Below, piece after piece: positions 1 through 11,421 of a stretch of DNA of 64,000 nt. The DNA is taken from the NCBI GenBank assembly GCA_002778195.1, contig PCDI01000019.1, forward strand, positions 372,001-436,000, written 5' to 3'. Position 1 is the first letter of the stretch. Each line of letters starts with the position of its first letter. This DNA is from Raffaelea ambrosiae (taxonomy: Eukaryota > Ascomycota > Sordariomycetes > Ophiostomatales > Ophiostomataceae). Under the pieces are notes generated by a model that was not told the DNA's origin, did not search any database, and saw only the letters and a list, made by a program, of their open reading frames with translations. The translations under genes were made by a program, and so were the position numbers.

Positions 1-783
1 TCTTGCGATACCACACCGACCCCGTGCACGTCCACCTGCTCGCATTGGTGCCGTCGTCGACGACGTTGCCCTTGCTGTCGAGGATGACATCGGGCGGGTA
101 TGTGGGTGCATAGGGCGAGTACTGCCAGGGCAGGACCTCGATGCCGTTGTCATGCAACAGTTTCTGGAGCTGCTGGATGTGCGCCTGCATGGCCATCTTT
201 TCGCTCTCGACTTCCTGCAGGTAGCCGCGGCGTTCGGTGCGGCCGGTGATTCGGTCCGTGACGTAGCACTCGAGGTTCTGGCTGGCGCAGTGGGAGCAGC
301 CTTGGGGGAGAGCGTCGCATCGTATCTTGCGGACCTGGAATGGTTAGAGGAGGAGAGAAGACGGGACGAAGATGGGCTCGAAGACGAGACAACAAGCAGA
401 CGACGAGAGGCACCATAAGAACAAGGACACACGGGCTGGGAACTCACCTTGCAGCGGTCGCAGGCCTGGCCTGTCCGCGTGTAGGACATCAGCTTGCTCT
501 TGACGACATGGGAAAACTCCTCGCCCGGCCGTTCGGGCCTGTCCAGCCGGGGCAGTTTGGAGCGGCCATGCGCGCCAGGCGGATTGGAAGGCAGCGGCGT
601 TGCCCGGGGCGGGGAAATAAGCGAGTCTGACGGCCCGGAGGCGCTGCCGCCGTCGTGGACACTGCGCGGCCGCTTGAGCTGGCGAGGAGACGAGGCATGC
701 GACGAGGCGCGTGGCGAGGGATGCGAAGACGAAGCATGGGCAGACGAAGCATGGGCAGACAAAGCATGGGCGGACGAAGGCAT
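1..783 (-). CDS. Zn(II)2Cys6 transcription factor, partial (C-terminus beyond left edge)
   Basis: N-terminal part of a fungal binuclear zinc-cluster regulator, expected to be nuclear and to bind DNA. Exon 1 is 448..783 and exon 2 runs from 334 off the left edge; the intron 335..447 has a GTGAGT donor and CAG acceptor. The start at 783 is the first in-frame ATG and gives the N-terminus MPSSAHALSAHAS. The zinc cluster ACDRCKVRKIRC...GCSHC...LEC (C-x2-C-x6-C-x6-C-x2-C-x6-C) begins at Cys108 and the intron cuts it after Lys112. A linker and short coiled-coil-like stretch (YLQEVESEKMAMQAHIQQLQ) follow, which is the usual dimerisation layout. Residues 4-20 are an Ala/His/Ser repeat from a 15-bp DNA repeat. 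Family is clear; the target pathway cannot be told because the middle-homology region is outside the window. Confidence 0.85.
   Translation of the reverse strand, partial: MPSSAHALSAHASSAHASSSHPSPRASSHASSPRQLKRPRSVHDGGSASGPSDSLISPPRATPLPSNPPGAHGRSKLPRLDRPERPGEEFSHVVKSKLMSYTRTGQACDRCKVSSQPVCPCSYGASRRLLVVSSSSPSSSRLLSSSNHSRSARYDATLSPKAAPTAPARTSSATSRTESPAAPNAAATCRKSRAKRWPCRRTSSSSRNCCMTTASRSCPGSTRPMHPHTRPMSSSTARATSSTTAPMRAGGRARGRCGIAR
729..783. repeat. 15-bp tandem repeat in a coding N-terminus
   Basis: About three imperfect copies of a 15-bp unit (core gcagacgaagcatgg). Read on the minus strand they encode a Ser-Ala-His-Ala-(Ser/Leu) repeat at the start of the zinc-cluster regulator. Confidence 0.75.
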
Positions 784-2751
784 GGCGACGAGGAGAGGCG
801 GAGGAGAAAGAGAGCCGAAGCAAAAAAAGGAGGCGAGTCCAAGGAGGAGGACGCTCGAGGCGAGGAGGAGGAGGAGGAGGAGGAGGAGGAGGAGGAGGCG
901 ACGAAAAAGAGGAGGAGGGAGAGAAACAAACAGACACGCCCAGATAAGAAGGGCCACCGACCGTCCGCAGAACAAAGCAAGGGGGGGATCGACAGCCAGT
1001 GGAGATCGCGGGCCGGCAACAAGGTTATATCTCTTCGCTGTCTTGCCCGCGCTGTCTCGGCAGCGTCTGCCTGTCTCCGGGTCGTCCGCACAGAGTCAAT
1101 CCGTCCGAGCCGTCAGAGAGGGAGAAGAGGGGGGAGGGGTGTTCGCAGGGGCCGCTTGTCGTGATTCTTTGCTGGCTGGTCGTTTGCTGTTGCCCAGTCT
1201 GCCCTTCTGTGTTTTTTTTCTTCCTTCTATTTCGCCTTCCGTTCTTGATTCTGGCTGTGCAATTTTTTAGCCCGATTTTCTTTCTTGCTGAGTCAATCGC
1301 CTGACTTGGCCGCGCACTCCGTACTCGCAACGGATTCGACGCGTCCCAGCGACGCCCGTCCTGCGTGCCAGGTGCGTGCTGCTCTCAAACAAATGCTCAA
1401 TGCTTGCCGTGGGGGTCTGCTCGAATCGCGATGCACGACAAGCACAGCAGTCGGCGTGTTGACGTATGGCTGTGGCCGCTCAGCGCTGACGTCCCAGGTT
1501 GGTGGCTGGTTAAACGGGGTTTGCCGTGTATGTCGTTCCTGCTATGCAGGGAGGCCCCCAGCTGCGTCGCAAAGCCACAACAGCTGCGCACCTTCCTTCC
1601 ACGTCCCCCACATTCACCTGACACTTGCCAATCACTGCCAAAGAAGCATAATGATCATGTCCCCCTAAATTGCTCAGTAATACACTGTACTCGTCCTGGC
1701 AAGCGCGACCGGGCGTGGGGTCCTGGGCGCTGGGTAATACTGGGTATTTGATTTTACTGGGTACGAGTACTTTGACATTCTGTATTTGGCTTGCTCGCCC
1801 TGGTACTGGGACCAGTCGCGCACCGAGTGGACCCTCCTATCCACTTAAGATCCGCGGACTTCTCCGGGTTAGCTGCCCGTCTGCAGGCCTGAGACAGCCA
1901 AAGGACGGACAGTGCTTTCTTTTGGTATCGACACCGGCTAGCTTCTATGCCCCGCCGCGCACGTGTACAGTGTCCACACTTGTTTCAGAGAGTGCAGCGA
2001 CTAGTAAGTGATTTAATAGACAGAAAGCAAGGTGAGAGTCTCGATCCAGACCTTGAACCACGACAATCCCTTAGCCGTGCCTCACGCATACGTCTGGATA
2101 GGATCGATGACAAGCTAACTAGACTCTGAGACACGGCCTGGTATATGAGTACGAGGACCCCGGGCGATCGAGTACGCCCGTCCTGCACCCACTGGCCAGG
2201 CTTGTTGTTAGGCATTCGAAATGAAAGGTGTCACGAACACGAATGTTTGGCAGCGCCGAATATGGACACGCCAATGGACGATACTTCAATTTCATCTCAG
2301 CCTAGACATGCTTGATTCGTATATATATATATGTATGTTTGTGACAACATAATTTCGACACAGGTCCCATCTGGTTGCAGTTCGGCTGTGGGGCTCACAG
2401 ATTCGCTGTGTTTTTGACCCGTCTTACACCACATTGTGCAAGTTTCTGTGACTCATATTGAAAAGCCATCTGTGTATAAATAATAGACTGGGAGTATCAT
2501 TCGTATGCTCGTAATCTTTCCTTCTCTAGTCGACACACGGCGCCACGGTGATCAATCCCATCAACCTTCTTTCTGCCTATGCAAGAGCTGCCTTCTCCAA
2601 AGAGCTCATTTACAAGCGTGTCTGTATCGACTCTTCCCATATCCTGCTAGGACCATCCGGTCCCCTCCTGTACTCCTGCAAAAAGACAAGTGTTTTGGCT
2701 CCTATGCCCTTCTGCATCGGGTCAAAAGCTCGATTTCCCGCCACATCTCAT
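784..2751. other. Intergenic region, no gene recognised
   Basis: Upstream region of the left-edge regulator and 3' flank of the peptide transporter. It holds the GAG microsatellite, a short cluster of ctgggta motifs near 1731-1763 and a (TA)n/TG tract at about 2319-2334. No open frame here resembles a protein. Confidence 0.6.
862..898. repeat. GAG/CTC trinucleotide microsatellite
   Basis: Twelve perfect GAG units on the plus strand (CTC on the minus strand). They lie about 80-115 nt upstream of the ATG of the minus-strand zinc-cluster gene, so probably in its promoter or 5' leader. Several long open frames over this region are repeat artefacts. Confidence 0.9.
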
Positions 2752-5042
2752 CTACGGCTCATCCGTCTTCTCGGTATTCTCCGGAGCCGTCAGTGGCTCT
2801 TGCGAGACGTTCTGCTCCAGCATGTACACCTCGTCGTCAATGTTGTGGTGGCGTATGTAGAAGACGATCGTCTGCACAAACAAAGCAATAGCTGGGCCAG
2901 CCCACACCCACTGTGGTTTGGTTAGCGAAGAGCGAGCGAGAAACAAATAAAAAGAATAAAAAAAATCAGTTGCGAGCAGTCCATGGAGACAACTCGTACG
3001 ATATTGCCACGAAACCGGCTAATGGAAATAGACAGCGGGAGGGGGGGGGTCACTGAGGATCGCTAAGGACCGCTGGAGGAAACTTACAATCAAATGCGGA
3101 TCGATGATGGCTGGAACGAGAATCTCACCCAGCGCGCTCGACAGCGCGTTTGTGAACAAGAACATAGCCATCACCACCGATTTGAGATGCGGCGGCGATC
3201 GCGCGTACGCCATCTCGTACGCCGTCACGTTGCAGAATAGCTCGGAGATGGCACCTAGCCCGATATTGGGGATCTGCCACCACACGTTCAACGGCGACAC
3301 ATCGTCGCATGTGCTCGCCTGGTACCCACAAGGCGATGTCTCGTACACCCGCCACTGCACGATGGCCCCGATGGCGCCCGAGATAGCCGCCAGCATGAAG
3401 CCCATCGTCATGCGCCGGACGGGGCCGAAGCGGATCTTGTACTTTGACAGCAGTGGGTACACAATGTACGTCAGGATTGGCGTGAAGCCAATGATGATCA
3501 CAGGGTTCATGTTGTTCAGCAGATCGTTGGGCGCGCCGTTGGTCGTCATGGCCGCACTCTGGTTGCTGCTGACCGAGCCGATGCCACCGTCATTGATGTT
3601 GTAGATGGGGAAGTACAGGAAAACCATGCACGCCTGGAACGTCCGCTTAACGTCCTCGACGGCGCGCTCTGTCCACGCCACCTGGATACCTTTGGCCGCC
3701 AGCACCTCGGGCGAGGCGCCACCCCAAAAGTCTTTGCGCCAGATGGCGCCCTTGCTGTTCTTGAGGGCCGTGAACGTGATCTTGGCAAAGTCGGTCAGCT
3801 CCGACCCTCTTGGTGCCCTCTTGATAATCTTCTTGTACACCGACAGAAGGATGAACGGCAGCAAAAAGTAGATGATGCCCGGCAGCAAAAACGACAACCA
3901 GAATCCCACGTACTTCTCCGTGTACGTCGTCGCAATGGCAAAGAACGCGCCAATATTGATCATCGCATAGAAAATCAGCATGATCCGTTGGATCGTCCGC
4001 TCCGGGTCGATAATCACCCGCTCGCCGCTCTTGGTCGTCTTCACATACTGTCGCTGGTGCTGGTACTGGTCAATCACCGTCGGCGCCACGTTGGGCTTGA
4101 AGATACCGGCACCGATTGCCAGCAGGAACAGCGAAATGACAAACGGAGCCACGCCGTTGCCCGCGCGCAGCACCGCCGGTGCCGCGCCGCCAATCATGAT
4201 GACGTGGGCGACACCTCCAATGATCACGCCCAGCATGATCGTCTTGAACCGACCTAGTTTGGTATCCGCAATCCAGGCACCCAGGATGGGGAACACATAG
4301 GCTAGGAAGGTAAAAAGAAGACTAAACGCAGACGCGAACTGCAGACCCTTGTTCCTGAAAGACTCATTGTTAGCTCCGATCAACCCAGGAGGAGAACACT
4401 TGCCAGATCCAGTAGGAGAATCAAGCAAACACGAGCACATAACTTTCGGCTGCATCGGGCAGACTTACAGTGCACCGGCGTGGCCATTAGCGTCACCCTT
4501 CGCCACGGCACCGGCCCCGTTACCGCCTTTGGGCAGGGGAAACTCCATAAAGTTGCTGAAGACCGTTGTAGCGCCATAGTAGGATGCTCGCTCGGCAAGC
4601 TCGGCCACGCAGAGAACATAGGACACTATGGGAATGGAGCCCGGCACGCGACGGAGAGTAAACTTCTCCTCCTCCGTTGGCGCAGGAAAGTTTGGGTCAT
4701 CGACGGACAGCACGTCGACGTCGACAACCTTAGTGGCTGTGCCAATTTCCTCGGACTCTACAGGTTGCGTGCCCGAGAAGACTTGGTCCGTCCCGGCTTC
4801 CTTTGTCGGCCCGTGAGCGACTTCGCTAATCTTGGCATCTGAAGATAAAACGGTCGTTAGCAATGCATGCAATAGTTGCTCGAGTGGAACAGAAAGAGAC
4901 GAAGGGGGATGCGGAACGCAGGCCAAGAGGAAGAAAGGTCGAATCAAGAGACAGAGTTGGTTGACGCTTGGTCTCTGACGACACTAACGACACTTCCTGG
5001 CTCTACCCGCTCAAGACATCTCCTAATCTTTCACATACCCAT
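2752..5042 (-). CDS. PTR2: POT/PTR2-family proton-coupled oligopeptide transporter
   Basis: Imports di- and tripeptides with protons at the plasma membrane. Exons are 5039..5042, 4469..4838, 3088..4354 and 2752..2910; together they give exactly 600 codons (599 aa), normal for fungal PTR2. Visible motifs are ELAERASYYG (residues 81-90, the ExxER helix-1 motif), GAWIADTKLGRFKTI, and FYAMINIGAFFAI (the PTR2 signature). About 12 hydrophobic segments and a long central cytoplasmic loop fit the family. All introns have GT donors and CAG acceptors. Exon 1 is only ATGG before GTATGT; it was chosen because it alone supplies a start in the right phase, giving MDAKISEVAHGPTK. A downstream start would lose the conserved N-terminus. 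Family is certain; the start exon is an inference. Confidence 0.92.
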
Positions 5043-8000
5043 CGGCGGATCTGATATGGCCGTCGGCCAGTACTTGCAACGGCTCTTCTGCTTCTTTGTT
5101 GAACAACCTTTGGCCTTTGTGTGTGTTCCTCGATGCCCAGTTATGTGTCGGAATAGCTAAAAACTCTGATACAGGTTGCCTAGGAAAGATCGAAGCTTGA
5201 GTGTCTGGGAACGACCCGAATCTTATTTAATAAACTATGGGACGGCCTGAACGGGCGCATCCTTGCCAATATATGTAGGACTACGATTACGACAGCACAA
5301 CTATGAACAGGCCTGCAAATACAAAGCCATGCACTTACCATCCTAATAGGGGAGCACAGACGCCAACGATTGAAGGGGAATGGCAGCCAAAGATAAAGTA
5401 CTTTTCCCAATATAATGGTCCACCACCCCCTCCCCCCCCCGGGCCAGCCCCCGTCCTATCACGACTACCTATGTTCTACCTTCCTATATTGAACCGCCTT
5501 GCTTTCTATCAAGAGTTCTGCCATTGCTTCTGTACCCACTAACGCATGGAGAAAAGCGCAGATGGAGTGGTGCAAGCTAAGAATGGGGGAGATGGTGTTG
5601 TCCGCAGGGTTAAATGGCGTACTCTCATGCATGTCTGGTGGGCATAAGAGACAAGAGGTCCATGGAGGTTGCATTCGAGCCCACCCTGTGTCCTCTTCCC
5701 AATCAGGAGCCAGGAGATATCATGTCGCGACCAACAAACTTCTTGCATCACTTGCGCAATCCGCCTCTAACTGAGCACGCACACCTGTACGTGCCCAGCC
5801 GCACCGCGGGGGGGGTTAGAGGGGCGAAACTGGCAGAAGTATCTCTTCTGGAAGAAAACATGATACGAGATGACGTTGGACTGTTCTGAAGAAGACAAAC
5901 ACAACCCGGACGATTATTCTGCTGCTTGAGGCTTCCCAGAAAGTGTCAACAAAGGGAGAGAATGAAAAAAAAGGTCCCTTATCATGGTTCACCAAGGGAA
6001 GTCTGAGAAGAAGACAAAACCAATCATAACTAGGGACCATGCAGACACACCACGGTGAAATACATGGGGGGTGGCATCCAATGCAAGCTGGCACCATGCA
6101 GTGTGCGTTTTGGGCCGAGGGCAAGTCTAGAGTCTAACACAGAGAGTTCGGATACATTGACGAAAGGGGTAATGCAGTGATATCCGAGTCACTTATTCAT
6201 AGCCCAACGGAGTGGCGCTGATAGACCTCGTCACGAAGAAGAAATCACGACGGTTCTGGAAGGTGCAAAAGGCATGTCTATCACCTTGCCAGTCTTAGCA
6301 AAGAACTAGTTACGACTTTGCCGGAATGCAACCTTGACTGCCTCAGATTTCGCAAGACACGCTTCTAGATGCGGGCGATGGGCGAGCGTATCGGACGCAA
6401 GACCAGAAGGGATAGCCATCCAGCATAAGGAGCCAAAGAGGCGAAGAGAAGAAGACAAAAAAAGACTCGCGAGAAAGCCAAGACGCCGAACATGAGTCTG
6501 GTCTATTTTTCAAAAGTACATTGTGTGCGGTTTTGTTTCTTCAGCCTGTGGTTTGGTCCTTCCAAGATGCTCGTCAAATATGAGAAGATAGCACCATGGT
6601 GTGTTCCTATGGGGCGGAAACGTTGCGCGGCCGCTTCCCTATGCCGTTTTTGGGGCTCGTTCGTTATCTGGGCAGCATTCACCTGTGATACCTGGGGGAA
6701 ATGTGGGATTGTTCGCTAAGCCAAATATTGGTTGGCGCAATCCAAATGAGCTTGGGCTAAACGAGCGAGCATGGGCTGGTTACGGTATGTGAGATACGCG
6801 GCATGCCTGGATGAGCCACATGCGCTCCTGGCCCCCTTTGCATGACAAACACTGTGCGTGCGAGCAGGTTCGTTCCTTATCAGCGGGGAACGCAACTACA
6901 TAGTACTCAGACCACAAAATGTTCAAGCGACGAAACAGCTCGCTTGCCTGGTGTATTGGAGAAAGGTGCAAATTGCTCGGTTGTGCGTTGGCCCTGGCGA
7001 GAAATCCAGAGCAGTCTGAATCATGAATGGGCTGGGCTGTCCCGGGTGGCTAGAAAGAATGACGAAAAAAAAGAACATTGCGATTCAAATGCTGCCATAC
7101 GCCTCCGCAATGACCACATCTTGAATGGCTGCCGTGACAGCCAACTTCTTGCATGAAAGCTTGGCTCGTGGAGCTTGGCTGCAAGCATAAATTTGCATTT
7201 GAGCTTGAGTTGCAGCAAAATCCTAATTATTGCCGCAGCCCAGTTGAAGAAAATTGCGCATGCGCCAGCAGGTTGCAGGCAATCTGCGATACTTGCATCT
7301 GCACCTTCGGAAACATTACTACGCCGACGGTACGCCATGCATTCTGTTTTTGCGCGGTATCATGAGTACGCCCAACCTAAGACGTCGCTGTGCCCTATAT
7401 ATAATTCTTACTTTGTGCCAAGGCAGATCGGATCAGAGTTCACTGCCAAGGGCCGGTTTGGCAAGGACGCACTTGGCAGTCTTGTCTCTCGTCCTTACCA
7501 ACCAGTCGGAAGCGTAGAGCCTAAGCTTTCTTGTATGGTTGGGTTGCAGTGTGACTAATCGTATGTATGAGCATAGAAAAAAAAAAGCCGAAGCGAAGAG
7601 TTGTGACATTCCCAAAGCGAGGTTTGCTGCGAGTAGCCGACAGAATCGTCATGGAACGCCGTGGCCGCAATGTGACCTTCCAACCAGTTATCAGATTTCT
7701 CGGCGGCCTTTTTTCCCCTCTAAACCGATATAGGAACCGTCGGTGCTTGCTTATGTGGTGGCAGTTACGTGATGCTGTATAACTTCAGCAAATCGTGGAT
7801 TGAGCAGAACAGACAATCAAATTCCAAAAAGACAAGCCTTTCATACACTCTAATGCCAACGCCCATATGCGACCATATTATCTACCCAGTTGATCCGCCC
7901 AAACCCACTCTGTTCGAAAACAGAAAGATGAAGTGTTCATGTAACATTGAATAAAATACATCCTGACAATAACGACTGTAAAGGCAAAACCGCCGCCCGG

Positions 8001-8075
8001 GACTACCGTCCGGACTGTCACACCCCAGGTGAACTTGGGGGACGCCGGGTTTCAACCTTGAGGAGCAGATCGTTC
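5043..8075. other. 3-kb gene-free intergenic region
   Basis: Lies between the start of the peptide transporter and the 3' end of the secreted-protein gene. All open frames are short and none resembles a known protein. It holds a C-rich tract near 5422-5440 and a GATA-type motif TTATCAGAT at 7688-7696. It could carry the long promoter of the transporter or a non-coding transcript, but nothing in the sequence proves this. Confidence 0.55.
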
Positions 8076-8516
8076 TCACAGGCCGCAATAACCTGCGTTG
8101 CAGTCGATGCCATGCACTGAATAGCAGCACGTCGCACCGCCCGCACAGAAGCATGATGGTGCATCCAGTTTCCGGTTGGCGCTCCGCCATGGCGCAGGCC
8201 CTCTCCACTTCTTGACCCAGACTGTCGGATGCCCACCGGTGTGTGCCTTCAGATGCTTCGTAAACGACTTGGGTGGCTTGACTGCAAAAGGGATTTTGAC
8301 TTTTGGCACAGTCGACTGAAATGCCGGTTCAGATGCCGTCGAACGGTGGGTTGCTGGGGGTCCGTTGACCGCGTGTTGGTACTTTCCTGTCTGCATCCGG
8401 TGGGGCTGCTTCGCGTGCTGCATCGGGGGCTGGATGGGGACCTGCAGATGGGTTGTCGGTGCGGCCCAGGCGAGGGCCAAGAAGCAGGCGAGCCAGAGAA
8501 GAAGAGGACGTCGCAT
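8076..8516 (-). CDS. Small secreted cysteine-rich protein, unknown function
   Basis: A 146-residue intronless gene with an ATG start. Residues 1-19 (MRRPLLLWLACFLALAWAA) are a clear signal peptide. The middle is basic and Pro/His/Lys-rich with few acidic residues and possible Kex2-type dibasic sites (for example KK before WRGPAPW and RK before LDAPS). All mature cysteines sit in the last 25 residues in the order C-x-C-x5-CC-x7-C-x4-C, ending GYCGL. Six cysteines would allow three disulfides. The layout of signal peptide, basic pro-region and compact Cys tail fits fungal effectors, antimicrobial peptides or processed peptides. I recognise no family. A divergent promoter of about 1.4 kb separates it from the TMBIM5-like gene. 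Confidence 0.72.
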   Translation of the reverse strand: MRRPLLLWLACFLALAWAAPTTHLQVPIQPPMQHAKQPHRMQTGKYQHAVNGPPATHRSTASEPAFQSTVPKVKIPFAVKPPKSFTKHLKAHTGGHPTVWVKKWRGPAPWRSANRKLDAPSCFCAGGATCCYSVHGIDCNAGYCGL

Positions 8517-9902
8517 CGTGTTGGCAGAAGAGGAAGAGAGGCGTGCAATTGGGGCTGATTTCTCGAACTGGACTTGGCCTCCCAGAGCCAGTCACTCTGT
8601 GCGGACACGACGAGGATGTGCGATGCGAAGGTGTATATGTATGCGCAGACCTTTCTGCAGACCTGGGCGCGGAAATATGCGCAGAATGGGACTCATTAAA
8701 TTTCGATTGCATCTGACGAGAGAAGCCCGGAAAGACGCAATATGGGTGAATGCATGGAACCAGCACGGCGGACTGGTGAATTGAAATGGGAGAAATGGAG
8801 AGAGGGCGGGTAGAGACGAGACGAGCAGACGCGAGAGCAGACGCGAGCAAAGCTGGCCTTTCTTTGCGGGTGATTACCGTGTTTCAAGCGCGCCTCTTTC
8901 TTTGCTCTCATGCTTTTTTTTTTTTCAATTTCAAATTTTGCCTGCGGGTGAATACAATAGTAACTGCCCTCCCTGGACGCTCAAAAAGGCCCGGAAGCGG
9001 TGCGGCTCAATACAGAGTAAACGTCCAAATTAACCGCCCTGTCTGCAGCCAAGAATCAAAAGAATCGAGCCTGGTCTGGTCTGTTGGTTGTCGAGATTGT
9101 GTCGATTTGCGACGCAAGAGCCGTGTCGTGATCCTGTCTCGCAACATACTGAGACGATCCGTCAATGGCGATCCATCCCTTGTAGCAACTGTCTCGCCAT
9201 GTCGCCTGTCCAAAGCAGCCGCTACAAGCAGAACATCAGCAAGAGCAAGCTCGAGATAGAAAAGCTAACTAGGCCCAAGCGACAAACATTGCAAGCATCA
9301 CGATTCTCTGCCATGGCCGAAAGGGAGACAGCAGAGACTGTTGTTTTATATCCGTGTAACTGCTTTTCAGGCCATGTGTCTTCCTTGGCCAGATCACAGG
9401 CGAAAGCCGGGGCAAAAACAGACAGTGAAAGAATACAAGAATAAAACAGGATGCAAAGGTATGTCCACATACAGGCATTTGCAGTGTAGACAAGCCTTGG
9501 GTGGCGCTCGCAGCAAAAGCAGCAAAAGAAGCCAAAGTGTGGATCACCTGGCCTGCTTCAGCCACCCATAGACAATTCTAGAAGAGTGTGGCCAGTGATG
9601 GTTCATTACGTTGTTCTCATTTCCTCGGCCAATCCACTATGTCCGATTCCTAAAGCCAGCGCCCCGCTGCACGTGCAGCGTGTGGAGCGCGCAATGACTG
9701 ATTAGTTAAGCTGGAAGCCGTCGCTCTTTCTCCAAAATTCCGTTGCACGTCATTGCTTTTGCCTCCATTTGCCGAAGATAATAAAAACTCGACGACACAG
9801 ACCCCCGCCGACCATTCTTTTGCATTTGTTTCCTCTCTCTCTCCACCACCCCCCATCAACAGATCGAGAACGCAAATTTTTCGCCGTCGTTGTCGATTGA
9901 CG
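8517..9902. other. Divergent intergenic region
   Basis: Shared upstream region of the secreted cysteine-rich protein (minus strand) and the TMBIM5-like gene (plus strand). It contains a T-tract near 8922-8931. The open frames are short and unconvincing. Confidence 0.55.
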
Positions 9903-11003
9903 ATGATGCCATTAACGACACCACCCTTCGGCCAGGCGGCGCCGATGCGTCGCCTGGTTCCCCAGATCGCCAAAGCCGTCTCTCAAGCGAGCTCCCGGTC
10001 GCTGCTTGCCGGCTCTGCCCGCGCCTTCCACCAGGTCTCGACGAAGAAGTCTGCGACCTTCTTTTCGTCGCCCCGCGTTGCTTCCTTGCAATCCTCGACA
10101 TTGCGCAAGACCGCCGCCGCTACCCCCGCTCGCGGGAGCCTCGTCGCCATGCTGGCCGGTGCCAGCCGGAGCTACTACCAACAGGCCCGGGCGGCGGCTA
10201 TCCCGCAGGGCTCTGTGGTCCGCAAGCTTCTCGTCGGCGGTGCCATCTTTGGCGGCACGCTGATTTTGACCAACGCCATGTTCAACCGCGAGACGCGCGA
10301 CGACGGCGGCATGCCCGTGTACGAGCGCGAATACCTCAACAACACATTTCTGCACACCGGACTCGGCGTCGGCATCATTGCCCTGACGGCGCGCCAGATG
10401 GTCCAGAGCGGCTTTGCCTACCGGCTGATGCTCACCAGCCCGTGGGTCGTCGCCATTGGTGGCCTGGCTCTCAGCTTCGGCACCATGATCGGCACCCGCG
10501 CCATCGACCCCGACAATTACCTGCCCAAGTACGCTCTGTGGACCGCCTTCAACGCTACCCAAGCTGCCTTTGTCGCCCCCATGATCGCCTTTGTTCCCGG
10601 GGCCCTGCTGGCCCGTGCTGGTCTTTACACTGTCGCTATGATGGGTTCGTTGTCTATTATCGGCGCCACGGCTAAGCAGGAGAAGTACCTGTATCTGGGT
10701 GGCCCGCTTCTCGCTGGCTGCGCCATTGTCCTGGCTTCGGGTCTGGCTCCGCTCGTGATCCCGGCCACGGCTGTGCGTGCCCTGGCTTTCACCGAGAACA
10801 TCTGGCTGTACGGTGGCCTGGCTCTGTTTGGCGGCTTCACGCTGTATGATGTGCAAAAGGTCCTGTACCACGCCCGCCTGGCTGAGCGCGGTGTCATCAA
10901 GCGCGACCCTGTCAACGAGAGCATCTCGCTGGAGCTGGACTTCCTCAACATCTTCATCCGGCTGGTGCAGATTCTGATGATGCAGCAAAACCGGCGGAAG
11001 TGA
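9903..11003 (+). CDS. Bax-inhibitor-1 family mitochondrial inner-membrane protein (GHITM/TMBIM5-like)
   Basis: Intronless gene of 366 aa from the tandem ATGs at 9903/9906. The longer open frame upstream begins only with a non-ATG codon. The N-terminal about 110 residues are rich in Arg, Ser and Ala and almost free of acidic residues, a typical mitochondrial presequence. A hydrophobic BI-1 domain with about seven to eight membrane segments follows, starting at VVRKLLVGGAIFGGTLILTN and ending NIFIRLVQILMMQQNRRK. The segment LYDVQKVLYHA is the conserved BI-1 cytoplasmic/matrix Asp-containing motif (FxLYDTQ-like). Animal TMBIM5 acts in mitochondrial cristae structure and Ca2+/H+ exchange; that role here is by homology only. 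Confidence 0.88.
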   Translation: MMPLTTPPFGQAAPMRRLVPQIAKAVSQASSRSLLAGSARAFHQVSTKKSATFFSSPRVASLQSSTLRKTAAATPARGSLVAMLAGASRSYYQQARAAAIPQGSVVRKLLVGGAIFGGTLILTNAMFNRETRDDGGMPVYEREYLNNTFLHTGLGVGIIALTARQMVQSGFAYRLMLTSPWVVAIGGLALSFGTMIGTRAIDPDNYLPKYALWTAFNATQAAFVAPMIAFVPGALLARAGLYTVAMMGSLSIIGATAKQEKYLYLGGPLLAGCAIVLASGLAPLVIPATAVRALAFTENIWLYGGLALFGGFTLYDVQKVLYHARLAERGVIKRDPVNESISLELDFLNIFIRLVQILMMQQNRRK

Positions 11004-11421
11004 AGGACGGCGACACCAAGGAGTTGAAAGGCGCCAAAAAGGAAAAAAAGAAAGGAAAAAAAAATTGCGCCCCCAAAGGAGCGATGTGTTCTTGACGGAC
11101 AGTGTAACTACTACTTAGATCTAGGAAACCCTAGAGAAACCCAGAGAAGGCAACCGGAGATGAATGGCGGGGTCGGCCACAATGTTTGCAAGCCCAGGGC
11201 CATGATTTTATTTATTTATTCCCAATTCAACCGTGTACTTAGCTCTTTCTCTCTCCTCATAAAGGAATCCATAAATACAAATGAAAGCAATGCAAAAGAT
11301 ATGTCCCAAACACTCGTGTGCGCTGCTTTTGCTTGAAATCCATCCGAATCCATCTATTATCCGTTCCATGCTTCCCGTTGTCGTGAAAGAATCTGGCGCA
11401 CGCTCACCCACTGCTGCTATC
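11004..11421. other. Convergent 3' region
   Basis: Shared 3' flank of the TMBIM5-like and MsrA genes. It contains A-rich tracts and a TTTATTTATTTATT element near 11206-11220, useful for polyadenylation on the opposite strand. No gene is seen. Confidence 0.6.

Noticed and set aside
494..1270. 258-codon plus-strand open frame and its overlapping neighbours over the GAG repeat
   Set aside because: Its sequence is Arg/Glu/Gly low complexity from the GAG microsatellite and it runs antisense to the zinc-cluster exon; no family features.
9912..10988. 358-codon minus-strand open frame, and a 261-codon plus-strand frame at 9890-10675
   Set aside because: Both are shadows of the TMBIM5-like gene in GC-rich coding DNA; the composition is Gln/His/Gly-rich without domains.
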